A stretch of 64,000 nt of DNA from Microvirga sp052114605 (GTDB lineage Bacteria; Pseudomonadota; Alphaproteobacteria; Rhizobiales; Beijerinckiaceae). The stretch spans positions 186,001 to 250,000 of the forward strand of contig NZ_JBFRFB010000006.1 in NCBI RefSeq assembly GCF_052114605.1, read 5' to 3'. Each line of letters begins with the position of its first letter. Position 1 is the first letter of the stretch. The notes below the pieces were generated by a model. That model had not been told where the DNA came from, made no database searches, and was given only the letters and a program-made list of their open reading frames with translations. The position numbers were made by a program, and so were the translations under genes. Below are positions 1 to 8,389 of this stretch, in pieces.

Positions 1-2
1 TC

Positions 3-872
3 AAGGAGCGCTTCGAGGCCACTTGCGGCTGCGAGCTCAACTGGGTGACCGCCGAGGATGCAGGCAGCCTCGTCGGGCGCCTGCGCCTCGAAGGCACGAA
101 TACGAAGGCCGATGTGGTCGTCGGCCTCGACATGAACCTTGCCGCCGAAGCCAAGGCCCTGAACATGTTCGCGCCCCATGGCACCGACGTGAAGGGTCTC
201 TCGGTGCCGATCACCTGGAGCGACGACACCTTCATCCCCTTCGACTGGGGCTATTATGCCTTCGTCTACGACGCCAATAAGCTCAAGAACCCGCCCAAAA
301 GCCTGAAGGAACTCGTCGAGAACCCCAACGGCCCGAAGGTCGTGCTGCAGGATCCGCGCACCAGCGCGCCCGGCCTCGGCCTGCTGCTGTGGATGCAGAA
401 AGTCTATGGCGATAAGGCCCCCGAGGCTTGGACCCAGCTGAAGCCGCGCATCGTGACCTTCACCAAGGGCTGGTCGGAAGCCTATGGCCTGTTCCTGAAA
501 GGCGAGGCCGACATGGTGATGTCCTACACCACGTCACCTGCCTATCACATCGCCGCCGAGCAGAAGAACAATTACAAGGCCGCCGCCTTCGCGGAGGGCC
601 ACTATCTGCATGTGGAACTCGCGGGCATGACCAACACCACCAAGCAGCCGGAGCTTGCCAAGAAGTTCATGGCTTTCGTGCTCAGTGAGCCCTTCCAATC
701 CGCCATGCCCGAAGGCAATTGGATGATGCCGGCGAAGACTCCGGCTGCGGGCCTTCCCGCTTCGTTCAAGGATCTGGTGCAGCCCAAGACAGCTCTGATC
801 TTCACGCCGGAAGAGGTGCAGCAGAACCGCCGCGCCTTCACGGATGCCTGGCTCAACGCCACGGCGCGCTAA
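3..872 (+). CDS. thiB: Thiamine ABC transporter substrate-binding protein ThiB (5' end outside window)
   Basis: Periplasmic thiamine-binding subunit of the ThiBPQ importer. The reading frame is open from base 3, so the start codon and signal peptide lie upstream of the window; the GTG at 45 is internal. The visible 289 codons show the fold expected of ThiB: an ADVVVGLDMNL segment, an aromatic stretch around FDWGYYAFVYD, and GWSEAYGLFLKGEADMVMSY near the middle, which resembles the ligand-binding region of ThiB/TbpA proteins. It is followed after 9 bases by thiP and then thiQ, which fixes the assignment. A TPP riboswitch would be expected upstream of the operon but cannot be seen here. Confidence 0.9.
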   Translation, partial: KERFEATCGCELNWVTAEDAGSLVGRLRLEGTNTKADVVVGLDMNLAAEAKALNMFAPHGTDVKGLSVPITWSDDTFIPFDWGYYAFVYDANKLKNPPKSLKELVENPNGPKVVLQDPRTSAPGLGLLLWMQKVYGDKAPEAWTQLKPRIVTFTKGWSEAYGLFLKGEADMVMSYTTSPAYHIAAEQKNNYKAAAFAEGHYLHVELAGMTNTTKQPELAKKFMAFVLSEPFQSAMPEGNWMMPAKTPAAGLPASFKDLVQPKTALIFTPEEVQQNRRAFTDAWLNATAR

Positions 873-881
873 AACAGACAC

Positions 882-2456
882 ATGACACGTACACTGCCGC
901 ATCCGGGAAGCATCGTCGCTTTCGCCATTCTGGCCCTGGTTGCGGGCAGCTTCATCACGCTTGCTACATTCGATGGAGGAAGGCCCGCGCTTTTCTCCAT
1001 CGGACCTTATCTCACGCGGGTCATCACCTTCTCGGTAGTCCAGGCCGCACTCTCCACTATTCTGTCGCTTGCACTGGGCATCGTTCTCGCGCTTGCCCTG
1101 TCACGCCGGCGCTTCATCGGGCGCGACTTCGTGCTGGCGATCTTAGGCACAACGATGGTGATGCCGACTATCGTCTCCGTGTTCGCGGTGTTCACCGTCT
1201 ATGGCCGCAGCGGATGGGTTGCCGGTTTCCTGTCGGCTCTCGGCTGGAGCGGAGATTTCAGCATCTTCGGCTATCCCGGCATTCTCATCGCGCACGTGTT
1301 TCTCAATGCTCCCTTCGTAGCGCGCATCCTGCTCGATTCCCTGAACCAAGTGCCTGCCGAGCATTGGCGACTGGCATCCGCGTTCGGCTTCTCACCTGCA
1401 CAGATACTCCGCCACCTCGACTGGCCTGCGCTTCGCGCGGAGTTGCCAGGACTCACCGGACTGATCTTCCTGCTGACGTTCAAGAGCTTTGCTATCGTTC
1501 TCGCACTGGGCGGCGGTCCGAGCCGTTCAACCTTGGAAGTAGCGATCTTCGAAGCCCTCAAGATCGATCTCGATTTCGGCCGCGCCGCATGGCTTGCACT
1601 CATCCAGCTCGCGATCTGCCTCTCTCTTACCGGTGCTCTCCATTGGGCCTTTCAACGGCCGCCCGCTGCTCATACCATTCGCTCGATCATCCTTCGGCCC
1701 GATGCCCGCAACCGGAGCCTGAAAGTTCTCGATGCGGTGGTGTTGATTGTCGGCACGCTCTTCATTGCCCCCCTGGCACTGAGCATTCTCGGCGGCCTGT
1801 GGAACATTGCAGAAGTGGCTGACAGCGATCTTCTTCAGGCTTTCGCGACAAGTCTCCTGATTGCCATCTGCGCCGCCACGCTCGCCTGCATGCTCGCCCT
1901 AGCGCTGGCCTCCGCCGCGCGACGCCATCGCTTCGCCATGCGATCTCCGCGCCTTGCGGCAATCTACGACTTCCTGCCCGACACACTGCTCGCGGTACCG
2001 CCCTTTGCGCTGACGGCAGGTCTGTTCCTGCTGATACGCCAGTTTGGAGATCCGTCTACAATCGGTTTCATCCTGCTGCCTCTCATCAATGGCCTGACCG
2101 CCATGCCTTTCGCCTATCGTTATATCGCGCCGCGTCTCATGACGACGGAGGAACGCTACGGACGCGTCGCCGCTTCGCTTGGCATTACGGGATTCTCTAA
2201 GCTCACGATCATGGATTGGCCCGTGCTCAAGCGCCCGCTCGGTGCGGGCTTTGCGCTTGCCATGGCGCTGTCATTCGGCGATTTCGGCATCATCGCTTTG
2301 TTCGGCGGAACCGATCTGGTCACCCTGCCCTATCTTCTCTATGAACGTCTCGGAGCTTACCGGCTCGATGAAGCCTCCGCCATCGGGCTCGTCATAGTGC
2401 TCGTCGCTCTTCTCCTTGCTCACGCCTCAGGTCGCTTGTCCCATGCTGGTGATTGA
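882..2456 (+). CDS. thiP: Thiamine ABC transporter permease ThiP
   Basis: Inner-membrane permease of the thiamine/TPP importer. The 524-residue protein has the duplicated architecture of ThiP: two sets of about six hydrophobic segments, each ending in an EAA-type loop. One lies near residues 165-180 (AEHWRLASAFGFSP) and the other near 415-435 (TTEERYGRVAASLGI). The length matches the ThiP family (about 530). The start is ATG, 9 bases after the thiB stop, and the 3' end overlaps thiQ by 14 bases, which supports a single operon with translational coupling. Confidence 0.92.
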   Translation: MTRTLPHPGSIVAFAILALVAGSFITLATFDGGRPALFSIGPYLTRVITFSVVQAALSTILSLALGIVLALALSRRRFIGRDFVLAILGTTMVMPTIVSVFAVFTVYGRSGWVAGFLSALGWSGDFSIFGYPGILIAHVFLNAPFVARILLDSLNQVPAEHWRLASAFGFSPAQILRHLDWPALRAELPGLTGLIFLLTFKSFAIVLALGGGPSRSTLEVAIFEALKIDLDFGRAAWLALIQLAICLSLTGALHWAFQRPPAAHTIRSIILRPDARNRSLKVLDAVVLIVGTLFIAPLALSILGGLWNIAEVADSDLLQAFATSLLIAICAATLACMLALALASAARRHRFAMRSPRLAAIYDFLPDTLLAVPPFALTAGLFLLIRQFGDPSTIGFILLPLINGLTAMPFAYRYIAPRLMTTEERYGRVAASLGITGFSKLTIMDWPVLKRPLGAGFALAMALSFGDFGIIALFGGTDLVTLPYLLYERLGAYRLDEASAIGLVIVLVALLLAHASGRLSHAGD

Positions 2457-3144
2457 GAATTGCCGTCTCACATGGCCCGACTTCGAGGCCGACTACACCA
2501 TGAGCGTCGAAACCGGCGCTCTGTGCGCCGTCATCGGCCCGTCGGGCGGCGGCAAGACTACTCTGCTGCACATGATCGCCGGTTTCGAGACGCCGGAAAG
2601 CGGAACGCTCACTCTCAACGGACGAAATCTCCTGCCGCTCGAGCCCGCGAAGCGACCCGCGGCCATCGTGTTCCAGGACCATAACCTGTTTCCCCACCTC
2701 ACCGCCCTGCAGAACGCGGCCCTAGGGCTGCGTCCCTCACTCAGCATGGGCGCCGAAGATCGCAACCTGGTCAGCGGCATGCTGGGGGCGGTGGGCCTGA
2801 AGGGCTTCGAGGAACGCAAGCCCGGCGAGATGTCAGGCGGCCAACGCCAGCGGGTTGCATTGGCGCGGGCTCTGGTGTCTGGCCGTCCGCTGATCCTGCT
2901 CGACGAGCCCTTCAGCAGCCTCGACCCTGTTCTTCGCCGCGACATGGTCCAACTGGTGGATCGCCTGCGCCGTGAGCGAGGCGTCACCGTTCTCATGACC
3001 ATCCATACGCCCGAGGACGTGGCGGACATCGCGGACCAAATGGCCTTCGTCGCCGATGGCCGGGTCGTGGCTACCGGGACGCCGGCCTCCATTCTCGACA
3101 GCGCGCTCGCACCCAGGATCGCGGCTGCGGTATCCGATTCCTGA
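2443..3144 (+). CDS. thiQ: Thiamine ABC transporter ATP-binding protein ThiQ
   Basis: ATPase of the thiamine importer (233 residues). Walker A is GPSGGGKT, the signature is MSGGQRQRVALARAL, Walker B is LILLDEPFSSLD, and a switch histidine follows (TIHTPED). I chose ATG 2443 over the upstream TTG at 2416 because the protein then begins MLVIENCRLTW, the usual first beta strand of ThiQ. This start lies inside the end of thiP. The next gene begins 142 bases later and belongs to a different pathway, so the thi operon probably ends here. Confidence 0.92.
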   Translation: MLVIENCRLTWPDFEADYTMSVETGALCAVIGPSGGGKTTLLHMIAGFETPESGTLTLNGRNLLPLEPAKRPAAIVFQDHNLFPHLTALQNAALGLRPSLSMGAEDRNLVSGMLGAVGLKGFEERKPGEMSGGQRQRVALARALVSGRPLILLDEPFSSLDPVLRRDMVQLVDRLRRERGVTVLMTIHTPEDVADIADQMAFVADGRVVATGTPASILDSALAPRIAAAVSDS

Positions 3145-3249
3145 AGGAATGAGTGACCTTATATTGGTATGCAATCCGCTTGCTTTGCAGAAGACTGGGT
3201 ATTCCAACGCGGCGGCTCTTCACGAACTGGATATTAAGTGGCATTGTAC

Positions 3250-3277
3250 AGGTCTCTAATCTCGGACCTTGAGACCT
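3250..3277. promoter_or_regulatory. Inverted repeat just upstream of the amino-sugar kinase start
   Basis: The 7-base arms AGGTCTC (3250-3256) and GAGACCT (3271-3277) form a perfect inverted repeat with a 14-base spacer, ending 9 bases before the ATG at 3287. The arms contain GGTCT, the core of half-sites recognised by GntR/HutC-family regulators of amino-sugar genes, and such a regulator is encoded next door at 4165. It could be an operator or an RNA hairpin over the ribosome binding site. No protein-binding evidence is available from sequence alone. Confidence 0.4.
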
Positions 3278-3286
3278 ATCTTTCCC

Positions 3287-4168
3287 ATGAGTGAGTCCTT
3301 CTTCCTCGGCATTGACGGCGGTGGCACCAAGTGCCGGGCCCGCCTGCGCGATGCGAAGGGCAATCTCCTTGGGGAAGGCACGGGCGGGCCCTCCAATATC
3401 CGGCTCGATCCCGATATGGTCTGGGCTTCCATTCTCACCGCCTGCCGCGAGGCGCTGGCACAGGCCGGGCTTCAGGATAGCGATCTGAAGGCCACCCATG
3501 CAGGCATGGGCGCCGCCGGAGCAGGGCAGACCAGCGCCGTCGAGCGGCTTCTCTCCCGCCCCCATCCTTTCGCGAGCTTCGCCATCGACACCGATGCGCA
3601 TACTGCCTGGCTCGGCGCCTTCAATGGCGGCGACGGGGCGATCCTCATCGTCGGCACGGGCTCCTGCGGCTATGGCGGCGCCAATGGGCAATGTCATTAT
3701 GTAGGCGGCTGGGGCTACGAAATTTCCGATGAGGGCAGCGGTTCCACCATCGGCCGCGAGGTTCTGCGCCGCAGCGTGTGGGCTCAAGACGGTCGCATTC
3801 CCTCGAGCCCACTCTCCGAAGCCGTGCTGCGCGATTTCAACAACAGTCTCGAAGCCATGATTGATTGGGTCGGCAAGGCTAGGCCCAGCGATTACGCGAC
3901 CTATGCGCCTCTCGTGCTGGAGCACGCCAACCGGCGCGATCCGTTGGGCATGGCCATCATCGAGGAGGCGGCCACCGGAGTCGCGCGCATTGCAACCCGT
4001 CTTCTCGAACTCAGCGCGCCGGCCATCTGTCTTTTCGGCGGACTCGCCGAGCCATTGAAGCCCTGGCTTCCGCCTCCGCTCCAGACGGTTATCGTGCCTC
4101 CCGCAGCGGATGCCCTGGACGGCGCCATTCTCCTGGGGCGCGAAGCCTCGAAGCGGAGGCCCAAATGA
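3287..4168 (+). CDS. BadF/BadG-type amino-sugar kinase (glucosamine or N-acetylglucosamine kinase)
   Basis: ASKHA-fold kinase of 293 residues, predicted to phosphorylate glucosamine or GlcNAc in the cytosol. It opens with the phosphate-1 motif GIDGGGTKCRARL, has the second phosphate loop GTGSCGYGG in the middle, and an adenosine motif LFGGLAEP near the C terminus; this pattern resembles GspK-type glucosamine kinases. I chose ATG 3287 over TTG 3269 because GIDGGGTK then falls about 8 residues from the start. The 3' end overlaps the GntR regulator by 4 bases (ATGA), and the same operon continues through a deaminase-like protein and nagA. The exact sugar cannot be settled from sequence. Confidence 0.8.
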   Translation: MSESFFLGIDGGGTKCRARLRDAKGNLLGEGTGGPSNIRLDPDMVWASILTACREALAQAGLQDSDLKATHAGMGAAGAGQTSAVERLLSRPHPFASFAIDTDAHTAWLGAFNGGDGAILIVGTGSCGYGGANGQCHYVGGWGYEISDEGSGSTIGREVLRRSVWAQDGRIPSSPLSEAVLRDFNNSLEAMIDWVGKARPSDYATYAPLVLEHANRRDPLGMAIIEEAATGVARIATRLLELSAPAICLFGGLAEPLKPWLPPPLQTVIVPPAADALDGAILLGREASKRRPK

Positions 4169-4944
4169 CCGGTCAGACCTCTGAAGCATTCTCCCTGCCG
4201 CTGGATGAAGCCAATCCCACGCCGCTTTATCTCCAGCTTCAGCAATCCATCGAGGAAGCGGTCCGCAAGGGCTCGCTGAAGGCCGACGATGCGCTGCCCG
4301 GCGAGCGCGATCTCGCCAAGCAGCTCGGCATTTCGCGCGTCACCGTGCGCAAGGCCATCACCGGACTCGTGAAGAAGGGCGTGCTCGTGCAGCGCTGGGG
4401 CTCTGGCACCTTCATTGCGCCGCAGATGCGTCTCGAACAGCCGCTCTCACGCCTGTCGAGCTTCACGGACGACATGTCCGCACGCGGCATGCAATCCTCC
4501 GCTGTCCTGCTCAGCCGCTCGACCGGCCAAGCTTCTCCGGATGAGCTCATGGCTCTCGGCCTCTCTCCCGGTGAGACGGTGAGCCGCGTCAATCGCCTGC
4601 GCCTTGCCAATGACATTCCCATGGCCATCGAGCATGCGGTCATCCCCTCGCGCTTCCTGCCCGATCCCGCACTTGTGAAGCAGTCTCTCTATTCCGCATT
4701 GCACGAGCAGGGCTTCATGCCGAGCCGCGCGCTGCAACGCTTGCACGCAGTATTGTTAAACGAGGAACAGGCGTCCCTGCTTCTCGTTCCACCTGAGAGC
4801 CCTGCTCTCTACATCGAACGTCGCTCGTTTACGGCAACGGGCGAAGTCGTCGAGTTCACCTCGTCCTACTACCGGGGCGATGCCTATGATTTCGTGGCCG
4901 AGCTGACCATCAGCCAGCCCGAACGGATCCAGAATGATGCCTGA
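4165..4944 (+). CDS. GntR/HutC-family transcriptional regulator with UTRA domain (NagR/DasR-like)
   Basis: Likely repressor of the surrounding amino-sugar genes. Residues about 15-80 form a winged helix-turn-helix with the typical GERDLAKQLGISRVTVRKAI motif. Residues about 95-245 form a UTRA effector domain, ending with VEFTSSYYRGDAYDFVAEL, which is usual for the HutC subfamily. NagR and DasR relatives bind glucosamine-6-phosphate or GlcNAc-6-phosphate, products handled by the adjacent nagA and SIS-domain genes. It overlaps the kinase by 4 bases and the SIS gene by 11, so it is translated within the operon it probably controls. Candidate half-sites lie at 10965-10994 and 13231-13248. Confidence 0.88.
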   Translation: MTGQTSEAFSLPLDEANPTPLYLQLQQSIEEAVRKGSLKADDALPGERDLAKQLGISRVTVRKAITGLVKKGVLVQRWGSGTFIAPQMRLEQPLSRLSSFTDDMSARGMQSSAVLLSRSTGQASPDELMALGLSPGETVSRVNRLRLANDIPMAIEHAVIPSRFLPDPALVKQSLYSALHEQGFMPSRALQRLHAVLLNEEQASLLLVPPESPALYIERRSFTATGEVVEFTSSYYRGDAYDFVAELTISQPERIQNDA

Positions 4945-5986
4945 TCTCAACAATCCTGCTTCCATGACGGCCATGCTGAGCGAGGCCCGCGAAGCGCCGC
5001 AGGTGGTAGCCCGCCTTCTCGAACGCAACGCGGATCTCTGCCGCGATCTCGGCGATCGCCTGCGCGCATCCCCGCCGCCCTTCGCGGTCACCTGCGCGCG
5101 CGGCAGCTCCGACAACGCGGCGACCTTCGTGAAATACCTGCTCGAAATTCATTCGGGTCTCGTTACCGCCTCCGTCGGTCCGTCCGTCACCTCCGTCTAC
5201 GAGGCGCGCCCGCGCATGCGCGATGCGCTGTTCCTTGCCGTCTCGCAATCGGGCCGCAGCCCGGACATTCTCAATCTGGCGCAGGCCGGACGGGACGATG
5301 GCGCGCTCACGGTCGCGCTCGTCAACGACACCACGTCTCCGCTCGCCTCCACTTGCGAAGTGGTGCTGCCACTACATGCGGGCCCGGAAAAGAGCGTCGC
5401 CGCCACCAAATCCTTCATCGCTGCCCTGGCCGCGGGCTTCCAGCTCGTGGCGCATTGGTCGAAGGACAAGGAATTGCTGGCCGCTCTCGACACCCTTCCC
5501 GATGTGCTCGACAAGGCCGCCGCCATCGACTGGTCACCGGCTCTCGCAGAGCTGTCGGAGGCCAACAACCTCTTCGTCGTCGGTCGCGGCGTCGGCTTTG
5601 CGGCGGCGCAGGAAGTGGCGCTGAAGCTGAAAGAGACATCTGGCATCCATGCTGAGGCGATGAGCGCGGCCGAGCTGATGCATGGCCCATGGACGCTCGC
5701 CGGCGATCACTTCCCGATTCTCGTGCTCAGCCAGCGCGACGAAACTCTGAACGGCGTGAACGATCTCGTGACGAAGCTCAACGAACAGGGCGTTCCCGTT
5801 GTCGTCGCGGGCGCGGCCGAAGGGCCCGCTTCCGTCATGCTGCCGTCGGTCGAGAACGTGCATCCCTATCTGGCGCCGATTGCGATGATCCAGAGCTTCT
5901 ATCCGCTCGTGAACGCTATTGCGCAGGCGCGCGGTCGCAATCCCGACAACCCGCCTCGCCTGCGCAAGGTGACGGAGACGGTCTGA
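4934..5986 (+). CDS. SIS-domain glucosamine-6-phosphate deaminase-like protein (GlmS isomerase-domain family)
   Basis: A 350-residue protein of two tandem SIS domains with no glutaminase domain. The first SIS carries ARGSSDNAATF and SQSGRSPD (residues about 54-110). The second carries VGRGVGFAAAQEVALKLKET and AAELMHGP (residues about 215-255). This matches the isomerase half of GlmS and the NagB-II type deaminases that replace NagB in many proteobacteria, converting GlcN6P to Fru6P. It lies between the regulator and nagA with overlaps on both sides (11 bases and TGATG), which fits that role. Two adjacent ATGs (4934, 4937) are possible starts. Confidence 0.82.
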   Translation: MMPDLNNPASMTAMLSEAREAPQVVARLLERNADLCRDLGDRLRASPPPFAVTCARGSSDNAATFVKYLLEIHSGLVTASVGPSVTSVYEARPRMRDALFLAVSQSGRSPDILNLAQAGRDDGALTVALVNDTTSPLASTCEVVLPLHAGPEKSVAATKSFIAALAAGFQLVAHWSKDKELLAALDTLPDVLDKAAAIDWSPALAELSEANNLFVVGRGVGFAAAQEVALKLKETSGIHAEAMSAAELMHGPWTLAGDHFPILVLSQRDETLNGVNDLVTKLNEQGVPVVVAGAAEGPASVMLPSVENVHPYLAPIAMIQSFYPLVNAIAQARGRNPDNPPRLRKVTETV

Positions 5987-7128
5987 TGCCGATTGCCCTC
6001 ACAGGCGCCCGTCTTTTCGACGGAATCCACATGTTCGAAGGCCGCGCGGTCGTCATCGAGAATGGCCGCGTAATCGCCGTACCTCTTGAGCAGGATGTCG
6101 GCGCAGGCATCGAGCAGCGCCGCATCGAGGGCCTGCTCGCTCCGGGCTTCATCGACGTGCAAGTGAATGGCGGCGGCGGCGTCCTGTTCAACGATGCGCG
6201 CAGCGTGGATGCCATCCGCACCATCGCTTCCGCTCATCGTACCTACGGCACCACGGGCCTGCTGCCCACGTTCATCACCGATACCCGTGAGACGATGGCG
6301 GAGGCCGTGAACGCCATGCGTGACGCGCTCGCCGCGCGTATCCCCGGCGTTCTCGGAATCCATCTCGAAGGCCCCTTCATCAATCCGGAGCGCAAAGGCG
6401 TGCACAACCCCACCTTCATGCGCCCCATGGAGGATGAGGACATCGCGATCATGACCTCCCTGACGGAGGGAAGGACGATCGTGACGCTGGCGCCCGAGCG
6501 CAACAGCATGGAATCCGTCGCGCGGCTCGCCGCCGCCGGTGTCCTGATCTGTGCCGGGCATACCGCGGGCGATTACGACACGATGACGAAAGCGCTCCGC
6601 TACGGCCTGAGGGGTTTCACGCATCTCTATAATGCCATGCCGCCGCTCGCCGGGCGTGAGCCCGGCCCCGTAGGCGCGGCTCTCGACAGCCACGATACGT
6701 GGTGCGGCATCATCGTCGATGGCTACCACGTGAGCGATGCATCCTTACGCATCGCCATCGCGGCCAAGGGCGCCGAGCACATGATGCTGGTGAGCGATGC
6801 CATGTCGGTGACAGGCACTGATATCGAGAGCTTCGACCTGCACGGCCGCACGATCTATCGCAAGGACGGGAAGCTCACGACGGAAGACGGCACGCTTGCC
6901 GGTTCCGACCTCGACATGGCAAGCGCCGTGCGAAACAGCGTCGAGCGGCTGGACCTTGCCCTTCCCGACGTGTTGCGCATGGCCTCTCTGGTGCCGGCGA
7001 CATTCCTGAAGCTCGATCACGAGCTGGGACGCATCGCACCCGGGTACCGCGCCGATTTCGTGCTGCTCGATGAGCATCTGCACGTGCAGAACACCTGGAT
7101 CAATGGCGAAGCGCTGAACGAGGCTTAA
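5986..7128 (+). CDS. nagA: N-acetylglucosamine-6-phosphate deacetylase NagA
   Basis: Amidohydrolase-superfamily deacetylase (380 residues) converting GlcNAc-6P to GlcN-6P. Visible motifs are GFIDVQVNGGGG, the metal-binding glutamate in HLEGPFINPERKG, histidines in CAGHTAGDY and GFTHLYNAMPPL, and the catalytic aspartate in LVSDAMSVTG. The ATG shares bases with the stop codon of the SIS gene (TGATG), so translation is probably coupled. The frame is open further upstream to 5689, but that part reads over the SIS gene and is not coding. Its 3' end meets the convergent GNAT gene with a 4-base overlap. Confidence 0.93.
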   Translation: MPIALTGARLFDGIHMFEGRAVVIENGRVIAVPLEQDVGAGIEQRRIEGLLAPGFIDVQVNGGGGVLFNDARSVDAIRTIASAHRTYGTTGLLPTFITDTRETMAEAVNAMRDALAARIPGVLGIHLEGPFINPERKGVHNPTFMRPMEDEDIAIMTSLTEGRTIVTLAPERNSMESVARLAAAGVLICAGHTAGDYDTMTKALRYGLRGFTHLYNAMPPLAGREPGPVGAALDSHDTWCGIIVDGYHVSDASLRIAIAAKGAEHMMLVSDAMSVTGTDIESFDLHGRTIYRKDGKLTTEDGTLAGSDLDMASAVRNSVERLDLALPDVLRMASLVPATFLKLDHELGRIAPGYRADFVLLDEHLHVQNTWINGEALNEA

Positions 7129-7565
7129 GGGCTTTTCTCGTAAAAGACGAAGCTGCGCCGTTTCCCTGCGAAGTCGCGCTCGTACTCGCGTGCGATGCGC
7201 CAGCCATGGCGCTCATAGAAGCGGCGCGCACCATGATTGTCGCGAAAGCATTCAAGGGTACGCGCGCCTTTTAGCTCTGCCTCTCGCAAAAGAAGTGCAC
7301 CCCCGCCGTGCCCGCTGGCGGCAGGATTCATGAACAGCATGTCGATATGGCCGTCGGTCATCAACAAGAATCCGGTAAGGCGATTTCCTGTGACGGATAC
7401 GAGCATGCGCGGCCATGCATGGGCGAAGCGGGCCATGAAGAAGGCGATGTCGCGGCCTTCCAGCACCTCCGCTTCAAGAATAGCAGCGAAGGCTGCGCTG
7501 TAGGAAGCCTGCGCGATGGCGGCCAATGAGGGGATGTCGTCAGGCTTTGCCGCGCGAATCTTCAC
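7125..7565 (-). CDS. GNAT-family N-acetyltransferase
   Basis: A 146-residue acetyltransferase with a complete GNAT fold: the acetyl-CoA loop region NPAASGHGGGALLLREAE and the C-terminal RFYERHGWRI motif. It starts at GTG 7565 overlapping the stop of the upstream permease (GTGA), so it is the last gene of the minus-strand ABC transporter operon. Association with a peptide-type importer in a cell-wall recycling locus suggests it may acetylate an imported amino sugar or peptide, but the substrate cannot be deduced. The end overlaps nagA by 4 bases in convergent orientation. Confidence 0.8.
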   Translation of the reverse strand: MKIRAAKPDDIPSLAAIAQASYSAAFAAILEAEVLEGRDIAFFMARFAHAWPRMLVSVTGNRLTGFLLMTDGHIDMLFMNPAASGHGGGALLLREAELKGARTLECFRDNHGARRFYERHGWRIAREYERDFAGKRRSFVFYEKSP

Positions 7566-8386
7566 GGCTGACCTCTGAGGCGTGGATCAAGCGTATCGCG
7601 AAGCGCATCGCCCAACAGATTGAACCCGAAGGAGAGGAAGAGAATGGCAAAGCCCGCGAAGATCGCGCTCCACGGCNACAGCATAAGGAAATTGCGCCCT
7701 TCCGACAGCATGAGGCCCAGCGAAGGCGTAGGCGGCTGCGTGCCTAGGCCCAGGAAGGAGAGGGATGCTTCCACCAGGATCGCCGCCGAGAGCAGCAGGC
7801 TCGTCTGAACGAGGATGACGGAGGCGAGGTTCGGCAGGATGTGCAGGAAGATGATGCGCGCATCCGACGCGCCGATCGCTCTGGCCCCCGCCACATATTC
7901 GCTCTCGCAGAGAACGAGCGCGGGGCCGCGCAGCAAGCGCGCGAAGATCGGCGTATAGACCACGGCGATGGCGGCGGCGGCACTGTAGGTATGCGGCCCC
8001 AAAACCGCAATGATGCCGATGGCGAGCAGCATTACAGGGAAGGCGAAGAGCACGTCCATGATGCGCATGACGATGCGGTCGAGCCAGCCGCGATAATAGG
8101 CAGCAACGAGCCCGAGCGTACCACCGGCGAGAAGCGCGATGCCGACTGCAAGGATGCAGGCGATGAGGGACGTGCGATAACCGTAGAGAATGCGGGTGAG
8201 CACATCGCGCCCGAGCTGATCGGTGCCGAGCCAGTTGAGTTCGGTGGGACCGCGCAACCGCCGGGCCACGCTCTGCGCCATAGGATCGTAGGGCGCAAAG
8301 ATCGGCGCACCGATAGCAAGGATCAGTTGGACCGCGACCAGAATGACGGCGAAGGTGAGAAGTTTGTTCTTGGCCAGCTGCTTCAC
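7562..8386 (-). CDS. Peptide-type ABC transporter permease, DppC/OppC family
   Basis: Inner-membrane permease of 274 residues. It has an N-terminal hydrophobic segment, the OppC-type GTDQLGRDVLTRILYG motif (about residues 55-70) and an EAA-type loop at EYVAGARAIGASDARII, with several membrane spans. It starts at GTG 8386, 3 bases beyond the end of the DppB-like permease. One unresolved base (N at 7677) makes codon 237 read TNG; serine (TCG) is the most family-like reading, but TAG stop is formally possible. No ATP-binding subunit genes accompany the two permeases and binding protein. Confidence 0.88.
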   Translation of the reverse strand: MKQLAKNKLLTFAVILVAVQLILAIGAPIFAPYDPMAQSVARRLRGPTELNWLGTDQLGRDVLTRILYGYRTSLIACILAVGIALLAGGTLGLVAAYYRGWLDRIVMRIMDVLFAFPVMLLAIGIIAVLGPHTYSAAAAIAVVYTPIFARLLRGPALVLCESEYVAGARAIGASDARIIFLHILPNLASVILVQTSLLLSAAILVEASLSFLGLGTQPPTPSLGLMLSEGRNFLMLXPWSAIFAGFAILFLSFGFNLLGDALRDTLDPRLRGQP

Positions 8387-8389
8387 GGC

